Assembly (NCBI GenBank): GCA_963809695.1
Contig: CAWEKI010000006.1
Coordinates: 744,001-808,000 of the forward strand
From: JAGDMJ01 sp963809695
Lineage (GTDB): Bacteria; Bacteroidota; Ignavibacteria; UBA10030; UBA6906
DNA: 64,000 nucleotides
Direction of reading: 5' to 3'
Shown piece by piece: positions 24,613 to 33,700 of this stretch (position 1 is its first letter; every line of letters begins with the position of its first letter). The notes beneath the pieces were generated by a model. That model saw only the letters and a program-made list of their open reading frames with translations, was not told the origin of the DNA and did not search any database. Both the position numbers and the translations under genes were made by a program.

Positions 24613-27611
24613 TGAGCAAGGACAGGAAAGAGCCGATCGATATCGCTGCCATTCGCGCAAAGCTCGCCGCCACCAAGGGACAGCAATACTGGCGCAGTCT
24701 TGAAGAGCTTGCCGGGACGAAGGAATTCGAGGAGATGCTGCACCGGGAGTTTCCCCGGCAGGCCTCCGAGTTGCCGTCGACGCTGGACCGCCGTTCATTC
24801 ATGAAACTCATGGCCGCCTCCCTGGCCCTGGCCGGCCTGAGCTCGTGCGGCGTGCAGCCCGAAGAGAAGATCGTCCCCTACGTGAAAATGCCCGAAGGGC
24901 TCGTGCCCGGGGTTTCGACGATGTACGCGACGGCATTTGTCATGGGCGGGTATGCGACGGGAACGCTGGTGCGCAGTCATGAGGGCCGCCCGACCAAGAT
25001 CGAAGGAAATCCGGCACACCCGGCCAGCCTGGGCTCCACGGATATCTTCACTCAAGCGTCCATCCTGAGCCTCTACGATCCCGACCGTTCCCAGGTGGTC
25101 ACGCGAAAAGGGCTTGTCGCTCCATGGGAGACATTTGTCGAGGAAATTCGTCCCGTGCTGGAGGCGCAGCTTGCGCTGAAGGGGAGCGGCCTGCGGATTC
25201 TTACCGAGACCATTACGTCTCCCACGCTGGCGAGCCAATGCCAGGCATTGTTGCAGCGGTTCCCCGAGGCACGGTGGCATCAGTATGAGGCTGCAGGCAG
25301 AGACGCCGTGCGGGAAGGCGCACGCCTGGCTTTTGGCGGCTACCTGGACACATACTATCGGATCGAAGCCGCCGACGTCATCCTGTCGCTCGATTCCGAT
25401 TTTCTCTGCTTTGGCCCCGCGAGCCTCCGCTACGCGCGCGAGTTCGCGTCCCGGCGGAAACCGGGTGCGGATGGAAGTTCGATGAACCGCCTCTACGTCG
25501 CCGAGAGTAGCGGAACAAATACGGGTGCAACGGCGGACCATCGAATCCCGTTGAAGGGCAGCCAGATCGAGCAGGCCGCGCGCCTGCTTGCGCGCGAGAT
25601 CGGATTAGAAGAGGTTCAGACCGGCCGCATGACGCTGAACGACAGGCAGCAGCGGTGGGTCGCGGCAGCCGCGAAGGACCTGCAAAACCATCGGGGCTCA
25701 TGCGTTGTCATTCCGGGCGAATATCAGCCCGCCACCGTTCATGCCATCGTCCACACCATCAATCTGGCTCTGGGAAATGCCGGACGTACGGTGGTGCATA
25801 CGGACCCCGTGGAAGCGCGCCCCGAGAACCATCTTGCCTCACTTCAGGCTCTTGTGACGGACATGAATGCCGGCAGCGTGGACGTGCTGCTGATGGTCGG
25901 CGGCAACCCCGTGTTTGACGCCCCCGCGGACCTGGAGTTTACAAAGGCGCTCGACAACGTGCCGCTCCGCATCCATCTGGGACTCTACGACGATGAAACG
26001 TCATCGCAATCGCACTGGCACATTCCCCAGGCTCATTCCCTGGAGACATGGAGCGATGCCCGGGCGTTCGACGGCACGGTCACGATCATGCAGCCGCTGA
26101 TCGCTCCGCTCTTTGATGGCATATCGCCTCACGAGATCCTTTCGGTCTTCCTGGGCCAGACCGGCCTCTCCAGCCACGACATCGTCAGGAAATACTGGAA
26201 GAGTAAGGAAGGAGAACACGGCTTTGAAGAATTCTGGCACGATGCGCTCAACAATGGCATTGTCCCCGCAACAGCTGCACCGGCCAGAGAGGCGATGATC
26301 TCCGGATCGCCCGCGTCCTGGACGCCGGCAGACGTGCCGGCAGAGGGGATGGAGATTGCGTTCAGGCCCGACCCCACAATCTGGGACGGGCGGTTCGCCA
26401 ACAACGGATGGCTGCAGGAGCTGCCGAAACCGCTGACAAAGCTCACATGGGACAACGCGGCAATCATCGGGCCGGCAACTGCGCAGCGGCTCGGGCTCGC
26501 GACGTCCGATCTCATCACCCTGGAAGTTCGTGGACGAGCGCAAAACTTTCCCGTCTTTATTCAACCAGGGCAGCCGGACGGAACTGTGACAGTCTATTTT
26601 GGTTACGGGCGGACACGCACCGGGAAAGTGGGGGGCAACACAGGCTTCAATGCATACCGGCTCAGGACTTCGGACGCTCTCTGGTTCGGCGGCGGATTGT
26701 CCGTCCGGAAAACCGGCGACCGGTATCCTCTCTCGGTGACGCAGGAGCATCACGCAATGGAGGGGCGGGCGCCTGTCCGCTATGGAACGCTGGTCGACTA
26801 TCTCAAGGACCCGGAGTTCGCCCGGAAGCAGGTGGAGGTCCCCGCGCGGGGCGAGACTCTCTATCCGGAATACCATTATGATGGATATGCCTGGGGAATG
26901 TCCATTGATCTGAACGCATGCACGGGGTGCAGCGCGTGCGTTGTCGCATGCCAGGCGGAGAACAACATCCCCATCGTGGGAAAGGAACAGGTGGCGACCT
27001 CCCGCGAAATGCACTGGATCAGGATCGACCAGTATTTCTCAGGAGACCTGGACAATCCACGGGTCGATTCTCAGCCGGTGGCCTGCGTGCAGTGCGAGAA
27101 TGCCCCGTGCGAACTCGTCTGCCCGGTAGGCGCTACCGTCCACGACACCGAAGGACTGAACGTCATGGTGTACAACCGGTGCGTGGGAACCCGCTATTGC
27201 TCCAACAATTGCCCCTATAAGGTCCGCCGTTTCAATTTCTTTCAGTATACCGATAACGATTCCCCGACGCTTGCAATGCAGAGAAATCCGGAGGTTTCTG
27301 TCAGGAGCCGGGGGGTGATGGAGAAGTGCACCTACTGCGTCCAGCGCATCAGTGCCGCACGTATTGATGCGAAAAAGGAGAACAGATCCATCCGGGATGG
27401 CGAGGTGGTGACCGCCTGTCAGTCGGCATGCCCGGCCCAGGCAATTGTATTCGGCGATATTAATGATATGAGTACAAAAGTCCGACAGGCGAAATCCGAT
27501 CCCCGCAACTACGGCTTGCTGGCGGAGCTGAACACCCGGCCCCGGACAACGTACCTTGCGAAGGTTTCTAATCCAAACCCGGAGATCGAGGAGGAGAGCC
27601 ATAGCAGCTGA
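24612..27611 (+). CDS. actB: Alternative Complex III subunit ActB, Fe-S / molybdopterin-oxidoreductase-like
   Basis: The protein is 999 residues. A Tat-like motif (DRRSFMKLMA, residues 59-68) is followed by SSCG, a possible lipoprotein cysteine. The middle 650 residues resemble a molybdopterin oxidoreductase that in known ActB has no cofactor. The last 250 hold ferredoxin-type clusters: CTGCSACVVAC, CVQCENAPCELVC, CVGTRYCSNNCPY, CTYC and ACQSACPA. Known ActB carries one 3Fe-4S and three 4Fe-4S clusters. It links the quinol-oxidising membrane subunits to the heme subunits. Confidence 0.93.
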   Translation: MSKDRKEPIDIAAIRAKLAATKGQQYWRSLEELAGTKEFEEMLHREFPRQASELPSTLDRRSFMKLMAASLALAGLSSCGVQPEEKIVPYVKMPEGLVPGVSTMYATAFVMGGYATGTLVRSHEGRPTKIEGNPAHPASLGSTDIFTQASILSLYDPDRSQVVTRKGLVAPWETFVEEIRPVLEAQLALKGSGLRILTETITSPTLASQCQALLQRFPEARWHQYEAAGRDAVREGARLAFGGYLDTYYRIEAADVILSLDSDFLCFGPASLRYAREFASRRKPGADGSSMNRLYVAESSGTNTGATADHRIPLKGSQIEQAARLLAREIGLEEVQTGRMTLNDRQQRWVAAAAKDLQNHRGSCVVIPGEYQPATVHAIVHTINLALGNAGRTVVHTDPVEARPENHLASLQALVTDMNAGSVDVLLMVGGNPVFDAPADLEFTKALDNVPLRIHLGLYDDETSSQSHWHIPQAHSLETWSDARAFDGTVTIMQPLIAPLFDGISPHEILSVFLGQTGLSSHDIVRKYWKSKEGEHGFEEFWHDALNNGIVPATAAPAREAMISGSPASWTPADVPAEGMEIAFRPDPTIWDGRFANNGWLQELPKPLTKLTWDNAAIIGPATAQRLGLATSDLITLEVRGRAQNFPVFIQPGQPDGTVTVYFGYGRTRTGKVGGNTGFNAYRLRTSDALWFGGGLSVRKTGDRYPLSVTQEHHAMEGRAPVRYGTLVDYLKDPEFARKQVEVPARGETLYPEYHYDGYAWGMSIDLNACTGCSACVVACQAENNIPIVGKEQVATSREMHWIRIDQYFSGDLDNPRVDSQPVACVQCENAPCELVCPVGATVHDTEGLNVMVYNRCVGTRYCSNNCPYKVRRFNFFQYTDNDSPTLAMQRNPEVSVRSRGVMEKCTYCVQRISAARIDAKKENRSIRDGEVVTACQSACPAQAIVFGDINDMSTKVRQAKSDPRNYGLLAELNTRPRTTYLAKVSNPNPEIEEESHSS

Positions 27612-29007
27612 CGCAGAAAAAATCGTCAATGTGACGAATGCGCCCCCGCTCATCACGCCCGGCAACACCTACGCGACGGTGACGGAAAAGGTCGCCGGGG
27701 ATGTGCTGACCCGTCCCACGCCGAAACCCTGGTTCCTGGTCTTTGGGATTGCCTTCTTGCTCGTCATGGTATTCATGGTAGCAGTGAGCTATCTCTTTGC
27801 CAAGGGCGTTGGCATCTGGGGTGTGCGGATACCGGTCGCCTGGGGCTTTGCCATCGTCAATTTCGTCTGGTGGATCGGCATCGGGCACGCCGGAACGCTG
27901 ATCTCGGCGATTCTGCTGTTGTTGCACCAGCACTGGCGGAATTCCATTAACCGCTTTGCCGAAGCAATGACGCTCTTCGCGGTGGCGTGCGCGGGCATGT
28001 TCCCGATTCTCCACCTCGGGCGCCCCTGGCTATTCTACTGGTTGTTTCCGTTTCCGAACCCCATGGGGATCTGGCCACAGTTCCGCAGCCCGCTGATCTG
28101 GGATGTGTTCGCCGTCAGTACCTATGCCACCATATCGTTCGTCTACTGGTACGTGGGGCTGGTCCCCGACCTCGCCTCCATGCGCGACCGGGCACGGAAG
28201 CGATGGATCCAGGTGGTGTACGGCATGTTGTCGCTGGGATGGCGCGGTTCGGCCCGGCACTGGCACCGGTATGAAACCGTCTATCTGCTCCTTGCCGGAC
28301 TCGCCACGCCGCTCGTGGTCTCGGTGCACAGCGTGGTCAGCTTCGACTTCGCGGTCAGTATCATTCCCGGATGGCACAGCACCATCTTCCCCCCCTATTT
28401 CGTGGCGGGTGCGATCTATTCCGGATTCGCCATGGTGCTCACGCTGGTCATTCCCGTCCGGAAGCTCTACGGGCTGGAGGACTTCATCACGCTCCGGCAC
28501 CTTGACTACATGGCGAAGGTCATGCTCGCGACCGGACTCATCGTGGCCTATGGTTACCTGATGGAAGCGTTCATGGCCTGGTACAGCGGCAACACCTATG
28601 AGCGATACATGATGTTCAACAGGGTCGCGGGGCCGTACGGCCTTATCTACTGGTTGCTGATCCTGTGCAACATCGCGCTTCCCCAGTTGCTCTGGTTCAA
28701 GGCGGTCAGGCAGCATATGATCCCGCTCTTCGTGATTTCGATTGTCGTCAATATCGGCATGTGGCTCGAGCGCTTTGTCATCGTGATCACGAGCCTTCAC
28801 AGGGATTTCCTACCGTCGTCATGGGCCATGTACTACCCGACGATCTGGGACTGGGCAACGTTTGCCGGAACGATCGGGCTGTTCCTGGCACTGATGTTCC
28901 TGTTCATTCGGCTGATGCCGATGATGTCGATGTTCGAGCTACGCCAGCTTCTTCCGGTGAATGGAGCGCGCCATGGAAACGGGACAGGAGGGACGCATGG
29001 CGCATGA
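27601..29007 (+). CDS. actC: Alternative Complex III subunit ActC, NrfD-like quinol-binding membrane protein
   Basis: The protein has about 468 residues and ten hydrophobic helices of the NrfD/PsrC family (PWFLVFGIAFLLVMVFMVAV, WIGIGHAGTLISAILLL). ActC is the main quinol-oxidising subunit. The start is uncertain. A strong GAGGAGGAGA site precedes the ATA codon at 27601, where an ATG would be expected. Canonical alternatives are a TTG at 27556 inside actB and a GTG at 27631 further from the site. The 3' end overlaps actD by 11 bases. Confidence 0.88.
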   Translation: MAADAEKIVNVTNAPPLITPGNTYATVTEKVAGDVLTRPTPKPWFLVFGIAFLLVMVFMVAVSYLFAKGVGIWGVRIPVAWGFAIVNFVWWIGIGHAGTLISAILLLLHQHWRNSINRFAEAMTLFAVACAGMFPILHLGRPWLFYWLFPFPNPMGIWPQFRSPLIWDVFAVSTYATISFVYWYVGLVPDLASMRDRARKRWIQVVYGMLSLGWRGSARHWHRYETVYLLLAGLATPLVVSVHSVVSFDFAVSIIPGWHSTIFPPYFVAGAIYSGFAMVLTLVIPVRKLYGLEDFITLRHLDYMAKVMLATGLIVAYGYLMEAFMAWYSGNTYERYMMFNRVAGPYGLIYWLLILCNIALPQLLWFKAVRQHMIPLFVISIVVNIGMWLERFVIVITSLHRDFLPSSWAMYYPTIWDWATFAGTIGLFLALMFLFIRLMPMMSMFELRQLLPVNGARHGNGTGGTHGA

Positions 29008-29554
29008 CCGCACCCTTCAGGTCGGGGCCATGCCGCTGTTCGGGCTGATGGCCGAGTTTGATCGCGCTGACCAGCTGCTTGAAGCGACAGTACGCGCAAC
29101 CGCAGCCGGCTATAAGCGCGTCGAGGCTTACTCTCCGTTTCCTGTGGAGGGTCTGGCGGAAGCACTCAATTTCCACACGCGGCTTCCGCTGATCGTGCTC
29201 ATCGGGGGAATCATCGGCGGGCTGAGCGGCTTCCTGCTGCAGTACTGGATCTCGGTCATGGACTATCCTCTCAATGTCGGGGGACGCCCGCTGAACAGTT
29301 GGCCGTCCTTTATCCCGGTCACGTTCGAGTTGACGATCCTCGTCGCAGGCCTGACAGCCGTGATTGCCATGATTGCACTGAATGGCCTCCCCATGCCCTA
29401 TCATCCGGTCTTCAATGTGCCCCGGTTCGAGCTGGCGTCGAATGACCGGTTCTTCCTGAGCATTGAGGCCACGGACCCCCAGTTTCACTTGAGTGGAACA
29501 CGAAACTTCCTGGAGGGGCTGGGTGCAAAAGGTGTTTATGTCATTGATGAATGA
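28997..29554 (+). CDS. actD: Alternative Complex III subunit ActD (DUF3341)
   Basis: The 185-residue protein has a soluble N-terminal part (LFGLMAEFDRADQLLEATVR), two TM helices (LIVLIGGIIGGLSGFLLQYW and a second around TILVAGLTAVIAMIAL) and a C-terminal segment ending YVIDE. This is the DUF3341 layout of ActD. A GGAGG site lies eight bases before the ATG at 28997; the longer frame from 28961 lacks such a site. It interacts with ActC in known complexes. The gene overlaps actC. Confidence 0.9.
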   Translation: MAHDRTLQVGAMPLFGLMAEFDRADQLLEATVRATAAGYKRVEAYSPFPVEGLAEALNFHTRLPLIVLIGGIIGGLSGFLLQYWISVMDYPLNVGGRPLNSWPSFIPVTFELTILVAGLTAVIAMIALNGLPMPYHPVFNVPRFELASNDRFFLSIEATDPQFHLSGTRNFLEGLGAKGVYVIDE

Positions 29555-29656
29555 AGAAGGATGATGCGGGGGCTGGAGATTAGAAAAGTAGCAAAACGAA
29601 ATATCTGTTGAATACAGACCCCTTAAGCGCCACGAAAACTGGCAGCAGAGAAGTCG

Positions 29657-30244
29657 ATGGTCAAATCATTACACAACGAGACAATTGCGGTGACCGCTGC
29701 CCTTCTGGCGATGGCATTGTTCGCCGGATGTCACAGCGACATGTATGACCAGCCGCGGGGTAAGCCTCTGGGTGCAAGCCGTTTTTTTGAGAATGGCCAG
29801 GTAGCGCGGCCGCTGGTGGATGGGACCGTACCGCACAGCGAGACTCCGGAGAATGAACTTCTCATGACAGGGAAGCTGAACGGGCAGATCTCCAATACGT
29901 TCCCGTTCCGGGTAACGATGGATGTCCTTGAGCGGGGCCATGAGCGATACAACATTTATTGTTCCCCCTGTCACGGATTACCGGGAGACGGCACGGGAAT
30001 GGTCGTCCGGCGCGGGTTTCCCGCTCCGCCGTCGTTCCACTCAGATTCGCTTCGCGCGAAACCGGTCGGCTATTTTGTGGATGTCATGACCCACGGCCTG
30101 GGGAAGATGTTCAGCTACGCCGATCGGGTGCAGCCGCATGACCGGTGGGCGATCGCGGCGTATATCCGCGCCCTGCAATTGAGCCAGCACGCCGCGGTGA
30201 GGGATCTCAGCGAAACACAACGAAGACCACTGGCAGGAAAATAA
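29657..30244 (+). CDS. actE: Alternative Complex III subunit ActE, monoheme cytochrome c lipoprotein
   Basis: The 195-residue protein begins with a lipoprotein signal (LLAMALFAGC) and contains one CxxCH (CSPCH) with a distal Met candidate in GKMFSYADRV. It is a periplasmic, lipid-anchored monoheme cytochrome c, the exit point for electrons from ACIII to the oxidase. A 102-bp gap separates it from actD, with no visible terminator. The stop overlaps actF by one base. Confidence 0.9.
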   Translation: MVKSLHNETIAVTAALLAMALFAGCHSDMYDQPRGKPLGASRFFENGQVARPLVDGTVPHSETPENELLMTGKLNGQISNTFPFRVTMDVLERGHERYNIYCSPCHGLPGDGTGMVVRRGFPAPPSFHSDSLRAKPVGYFVDVMTHGLGKMFSYADRVQPHDRWAIAAYIRALQLSQHAAVRDLSETQRRPLAGK

Positions 30245-31410
30245 TGGACACGCAAGCGAATTCCCCCCGCGTGGAGAGAATACAGAGGAACGCGCTGATC
30301 GCAGCGATCATCGGCATACTCGGCTGCGTTGCAGGTGCGATCCTTGAGCCGGGACGGTTCTTTGCCTCGTATCTGTTCGCCTATGTCTTCTGGACCAGCA
30401 TTTCGCTCGGATTCCTGGGCATCACGATGCTCCATCACATGACGTCGGGGCGGTGGAGTTTTCTCATCCAGCGCATCAGCGAGGCGGGCATGCGGGTGCT
30501 CCCGGTTCAGGGTCTCCTGTTCATTCCCCTCCTGTTTGGGCTCGGGTACCTGTACCCCTGGGTTATGCATGCAAGGGAGGAGGCGATGGTCGTGCGCGCC
30601 GCGTACCTCAATGTTCCGTTCTTCGTCATCCGCACAGTCGTTTACTTTGCGATCTGGATAACCATGGCCCTCCTGCTGAGTCGCTGGTCGCGCCGGCAGG
30701 ATGGCTCGGCAGATCCGCGCCTGACGCGCTCGCTGCGCCTGCTCAGCGCTCCGGGGCTGGTCATCTATGCGATCACGGCAACATTCGCTGCGGTGGACTG
30801 GACAATGTCGTTGCAGCCGGAATGGTTTTCCACCATCTACGGAATGCTGGCGGTCACAGGGCAGGTGCTGGCCGCCCTGGCCGTGGCCGCTATCGTCCTG
30901 CGCGTTCTTGCAGCCTCAGGCCCGCTGGCGGACGTTGTGGCTCCGCGCCCCTTGAATGATCTTGGCAATATGGTGCTGGCATTTGTGATCCTCTGGGCGT
31001 ACATGTCGTTCTCCCAGTTCCTGATCATCTGGGCGGGAAATCTGCCCGATGAAATCCCCTGGTACCTTCGGCGTCTCAGCGCCGGGTGGCGCACGGTGGG
31101 ATTGGTCCTGATCGTCTTCCACTTCGGCGTGCCATTCTTTCTCCTTCTGTCGCGGCGTAGCAAGCGATCGCTCCAGGTGCTGGCTTCCATTGCCGCGGGC
31201 CTTCTGGCCATGCGCGTGGTGGATGTATACTGGATCGTCATGCCCGGGGCGGTGCCGGCAGGGTCAAGCGTCAACTGGACCGATCTCGCAGCGTTCCTGG
31301 CACTTGGCGGGCTCTGGGCAGCTTCGTTCATCAGGCAGATCAAGGAGGCACCTGTGCTGCCCCTGCATGATCCCCGGTTTGCGGTCCTCTCAGAAGCTGC
31401 GGGAGGTTGA
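30244..31410 (+). CDS. actF: Alternative Complex III subunit ActF, second NrfD-like membrane protein
   Basis: The 388-residue polytopic protein has about ten helices, paralogous to ActC but shorter. It includes the conserved stretch DWTMSLQPEWFSTIYGMLAV and PLNDLGNMVLAFVILWAYM. ActF packs against ActC in the complex and may take part in proton handling. The ATG at 30244 overlaps the actE stop; an upstream in-frame extension from 30145 lies inside actE and is rejected. Confidence 0.9.
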   Translation: MDTQANSPRVERIQRNALIAAIIGILGCVAGAILEPGRFFASYLFAYVFWTSISLGFLGITMLHHMTSGRWSFLIQRISEAGMRVLPVQGLLFIPLLFGLGYLYPWVMHAREEAMVVRAAYLNVPFFVIRTVVYFAIWITMALLLSRWSRRQDGSADPRLTRSLRLLSAPGLVIYAITATFAAVDWTMSLQPEWFSTIYGMLAVTGQVLAALAVAAIVLRVLAASGPLADVVAPRPLNDLGNMVLAFVILWAYMSFSQFLIIWAGNLPDEIPWYLRRLSAGWRTVGLVLIVFHFGVPFFLLLSRRSKRSLQVLASIAAGLLAMRVVDVYWIVMPGAVPAGSSVNWTDLAAFLALGGLWAASFIRQIKEAPVLPLHDPRFAVLSEAAGG

Positions 31411-31415
31411 TCTTC

Positions 31416-31868
31416 ATGAAAGCGTCGAAAATTGATCATCCGGTTTCTGAAGCAGGGGGAAAAGGCTACGAAACGCGCGATGCGAATCCGACCATGCTGT
31501 TTCTCATTGGCGGAGGGCTGATCGTCCTCATTCTCGCTGTCATGTTTGTCGTGATCGGCGTGCTGAAGCTGTTCGAGGCGGACCGCCCAACCTCCGGTGA
31601 GCCTGCGCTTCCCGCGACGGCAGAAGCTCACGTCCTTCCTCCGGACCCGCGGCTGCAGACGGATCCCCAGGCCGACTATGTGAGAATGTCCACGGAGCAG
31701 GACTCTCTCCTCCGGAGTTACGGGTGGGTGGACGAAAGACTGGGAATAGCGCGAATACCCATAGACACGGCAATCGCCATCGTCGCGGGGCGTGAGCTTC
31801 CATTCAGGGAACAACCGCCGGATGTTCCAGAGAAGGGCGGATCGGGGTTCGGGAGGAATCAGCAATGA
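31416..31868 (+). CDS. Single-TM protein of the act-cox operon, unknown role
   Basis: The 150-residue protein has a polar N-terminus, one TM helix (LFLIGGGLIVLILAVMFVVI) and a periplasmic tail with PADYV-like and RIPIDTAIAIVAGRELPFRE segments. Small proteins of this shape with a conserved 'RIPID.A' motif are found between ACIII and SCO/caa3 genes and are probably assembly or accessory subunits; this is inference. The ATG at 31416 follows a GGGAGG site. The gene overlaps the SCO gene by four bases. Confidence 0.75.
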   Translation: MKASKIDHPVSEAGGKGYETRDANPTMLFLIGGGLIVLILAVMFVVIGVLKLFEADRPTSGEPALPATAEAHVLPPDPRLQTDPQADYVRMSTEQDSLLRSYGWVDERLGIARIPIDTAIAIVAGRELPFREQPPDVPEKGGSGFGRNQQ

Positions 31869-32719
31869 AAAACATCGTACGCACACTCGGCATTCTGCTC
31901 CTGATCTGTCCAGGGCCGGCCCCCGCCCAGAAATTTCTCTCAGGGCCGGCGAATTCAGCCCCCCCTTCGATCCTCGAACGGGTCGGGCTGGATCAGAACC
32001 TCGATGCCCAGGTGCCGCTCGATCTTACCTTCAGAGATGAACAGGGAGTAACAGTTCGTCTCGGACAATACTTTCACGGCAAGCCGGTCGTACTCTCGCT
32101 GGTCTACTACAATTGCCCCATGCTCTGCACCGAGGTTCTCAACGGCATGAAAGGGGTGTTCCGTCATCTTCCCCTGGTGATCGGACGGGATTTTGAGGTT
32201 GTCACGGTCAGCATCGATCCTACAGAGACTCCTTCACTGGCCGCTGGAAAGAAGGCGAAATATCTTGAGGGGTACGAGCATCCCGAAGGGGCTTCGGGCT
32301 GGCACTTCCTGACGGGGGACGAAAAACAGATTCGCAGGCTGGCGGACGTCGTAGGTTTCCGCTACGTCTATGACAAGGAGACCAAACAGTACGCGCATGC
32401 TGCAGGGATCATGGTCCTGACGCCCGGCGGAAGAGTGGCGCGCTACCTCTACGGCGTTGATTACCTGATCAAGGACATGCGGCTTGCGCTCGTAGAGGCA
32501 TCCAACAACACGATCGGCACGACGATCGACCAGGTGCTCCTGCTCTGCTACCATTATGATCCCACCACGGGCAAATACGGGTTGGTGGTGATGAATCTCC
32601 TGAAGATCGGCGGCGCGCTCACGGTCCTGCTGCTGGGAGGATTCATCGTGATTATGCTTCGCCGCGAAGCGAAGAAGCGTTCATTGTCACCAGTAACACA
32701 CGCTATCGAGCGGATGTGA
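31865..32719 (+). CDS. SCO1/SenC-type copper chaperone
   Basis: The protein has 284 residues. An N-terminal signal (ILLLICPGPAPAQ) is followed by a thioredoxin-like domain with the copper site CPMLC (CxxxC) and the distal His in YAHAAGIMV. It ends in a TM helix (IGGALTVLLLGGFIVIMLRR) and a basic tail. SCO proteins deliver copper to the CuA centre of subunit II, which is encoded directly downstream. The C-terminal anchor is a feature of one SCO subgroup. Confidence 0.9.
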   Translation: MKNIVRTLGILLLICPGPAPAQKFLSGPANSAPPSILERVGLDQNLDAQVPLDLTFRDEQGVTVRLGQYFHGKPVVLSLVYYNCPMLCTEVLNGMKGVFRHLPLVIGRDFEVVTVSIDPTETPSLAAGKKAKYLEGYEHPEGASGWHFLTGDEKQIRRLADVVGFRYVYDKETKQYAHAAGIMVLTPGGRVARYLYGVDYLIKDMRLALVEASNNTIGTTIDQVLLLCYHYDPTTGKYGLVVMNLLKIGGALTVLLLGGFIVIMLRREAKKRSLSPVTHAIERM

Positions 32720-32749
32720 CGTTCCATTACTTCTGCACAAGTCAATAAT

Positions 32750-33700
32750 ATGCCGAGTTTTCCTCTCTTTCCGGACCAGGCATCAGCAGGCGCGCAGCGC
32801 GTCGACGCGGTCTATTTTGCGCTGCTCGCCATAAGCGCCTTCTTCGCGCTTCTGATCTTCGTGCTGTTGATCTATTTCGCACTGAAGTACCGGCACAACG
32901 CAAAGGTCGACCGCGTCATTCGCCGGAAGGATTACCTTAAGCTGGAGATGACCTGGATCATCATCCCGCTGCTGATCAGCGTCGGCATTTTTGGATGGTC
33001 GGCCAAGGTCTATTTCGATCTCAGGACCCCTCCGGACGACGCCCTTGAAATCTACGTGGTCGGAAAGCAGTGGATGTGGAAGATCCAGCACCCGAACGGT
33101 GTCAGGGAAATCGACGAGCTCCATATTCCCCTGGGACGCACCATCAAACTCACCATGACATCGCAGGATGTGATTCATAGCTTCTTCATCCCGGCCTTTC
33201 GCGTGAAACAAGACGTCCTCCCGGGACGCTATTCCACGGAGTGGTTCCAGGCGACGAAGGTGGGGGAGTACCATCTTTTCTGCGCCGAGTATTGCGGGAC
33301 GAGCCATTCGGGAATGGTGGGGAAGGTGGTGGTTATGGATCCTCAGGACTACGAACGCTGGTTGGGGCACGGCGCGGCCCAGCAATCGATGGCCACGTCG
33401 GGAAAATCGCTCTATAACAAACTGAGCTGCGGCACCTGTCATAAGCCCGGAGGCAGGGGGCCGGGTCTTGCCGGTCTCTTCAACAGCCAGGTCCGTCTCG
33501 AAGGGGGAGGGGTCGTGATTGCCGACCGGGAATACGTCAGGGAGTCGATCATCAATCCCATGGCGAAGATCGTGGAGGGATATCCCAGGATGATGCCGAC
33601 GTACCGGACGCAGCTTACAGAGGATCAGGTCAACGAGATCATCGAGTATATCAAGTCAATGAGCGGTGGGGAAGAGACCGCGTCAAGGAGATCCAGATGA
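32750..33700 (+). CDS. coxB: Cytochrome c oxidase subunit II with fused cytochrome c (caa3 type)
   Basis: The protein is 316 residues. Two N-terminal TM helices lead into the CuA cupredoxin domain. The ligands are visible: His in DVIHSFF, then CAEYCGTSHSGMVG, supplying two Cys, one His and the Met. A cytochrome c domain follows at the C-terminus (CGTCHKPGGRGPGLAG, distal Met near YPRMMPTY). This makes it a caa3 oxidase that accepts electrons from ActE directly or through its own heme. It overlaps coxA by four bases. Confidence 0.94.
   Translation: MPSFPLFPDQASAGAQRVDAVYFALLAISAFFALLIFVLLIYFALKYRHNAKVDRVIRRKDYLKLEMTWIIIPLLISVGIFGWSAKVYFDLRTPPDDALEIYVVGKQWMWKIQHPNGVREIDELHIPLGRTIKLTMTSQDVIHSFFIPAFRVKQDVLPGRYSTEWFQATKVGEYHLFCAEYCGTSHSGMVGKVVVMDPQDYERWLGHGAAQQSMATSGKSLYNKLSCGTCHKPGGRGPGLAGLFNSQVRLEGGGVVIADREYVRESIINPMAKIVEGYPRMMPTYRTQLTEDQVNEIIEYIKSMSGGEETASRRSR

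Noticed and set aside
26001..27014. 337-codon frame opposite actB
   Set aside because: It is antisense to the well-supported actB and has no recognisable motif.
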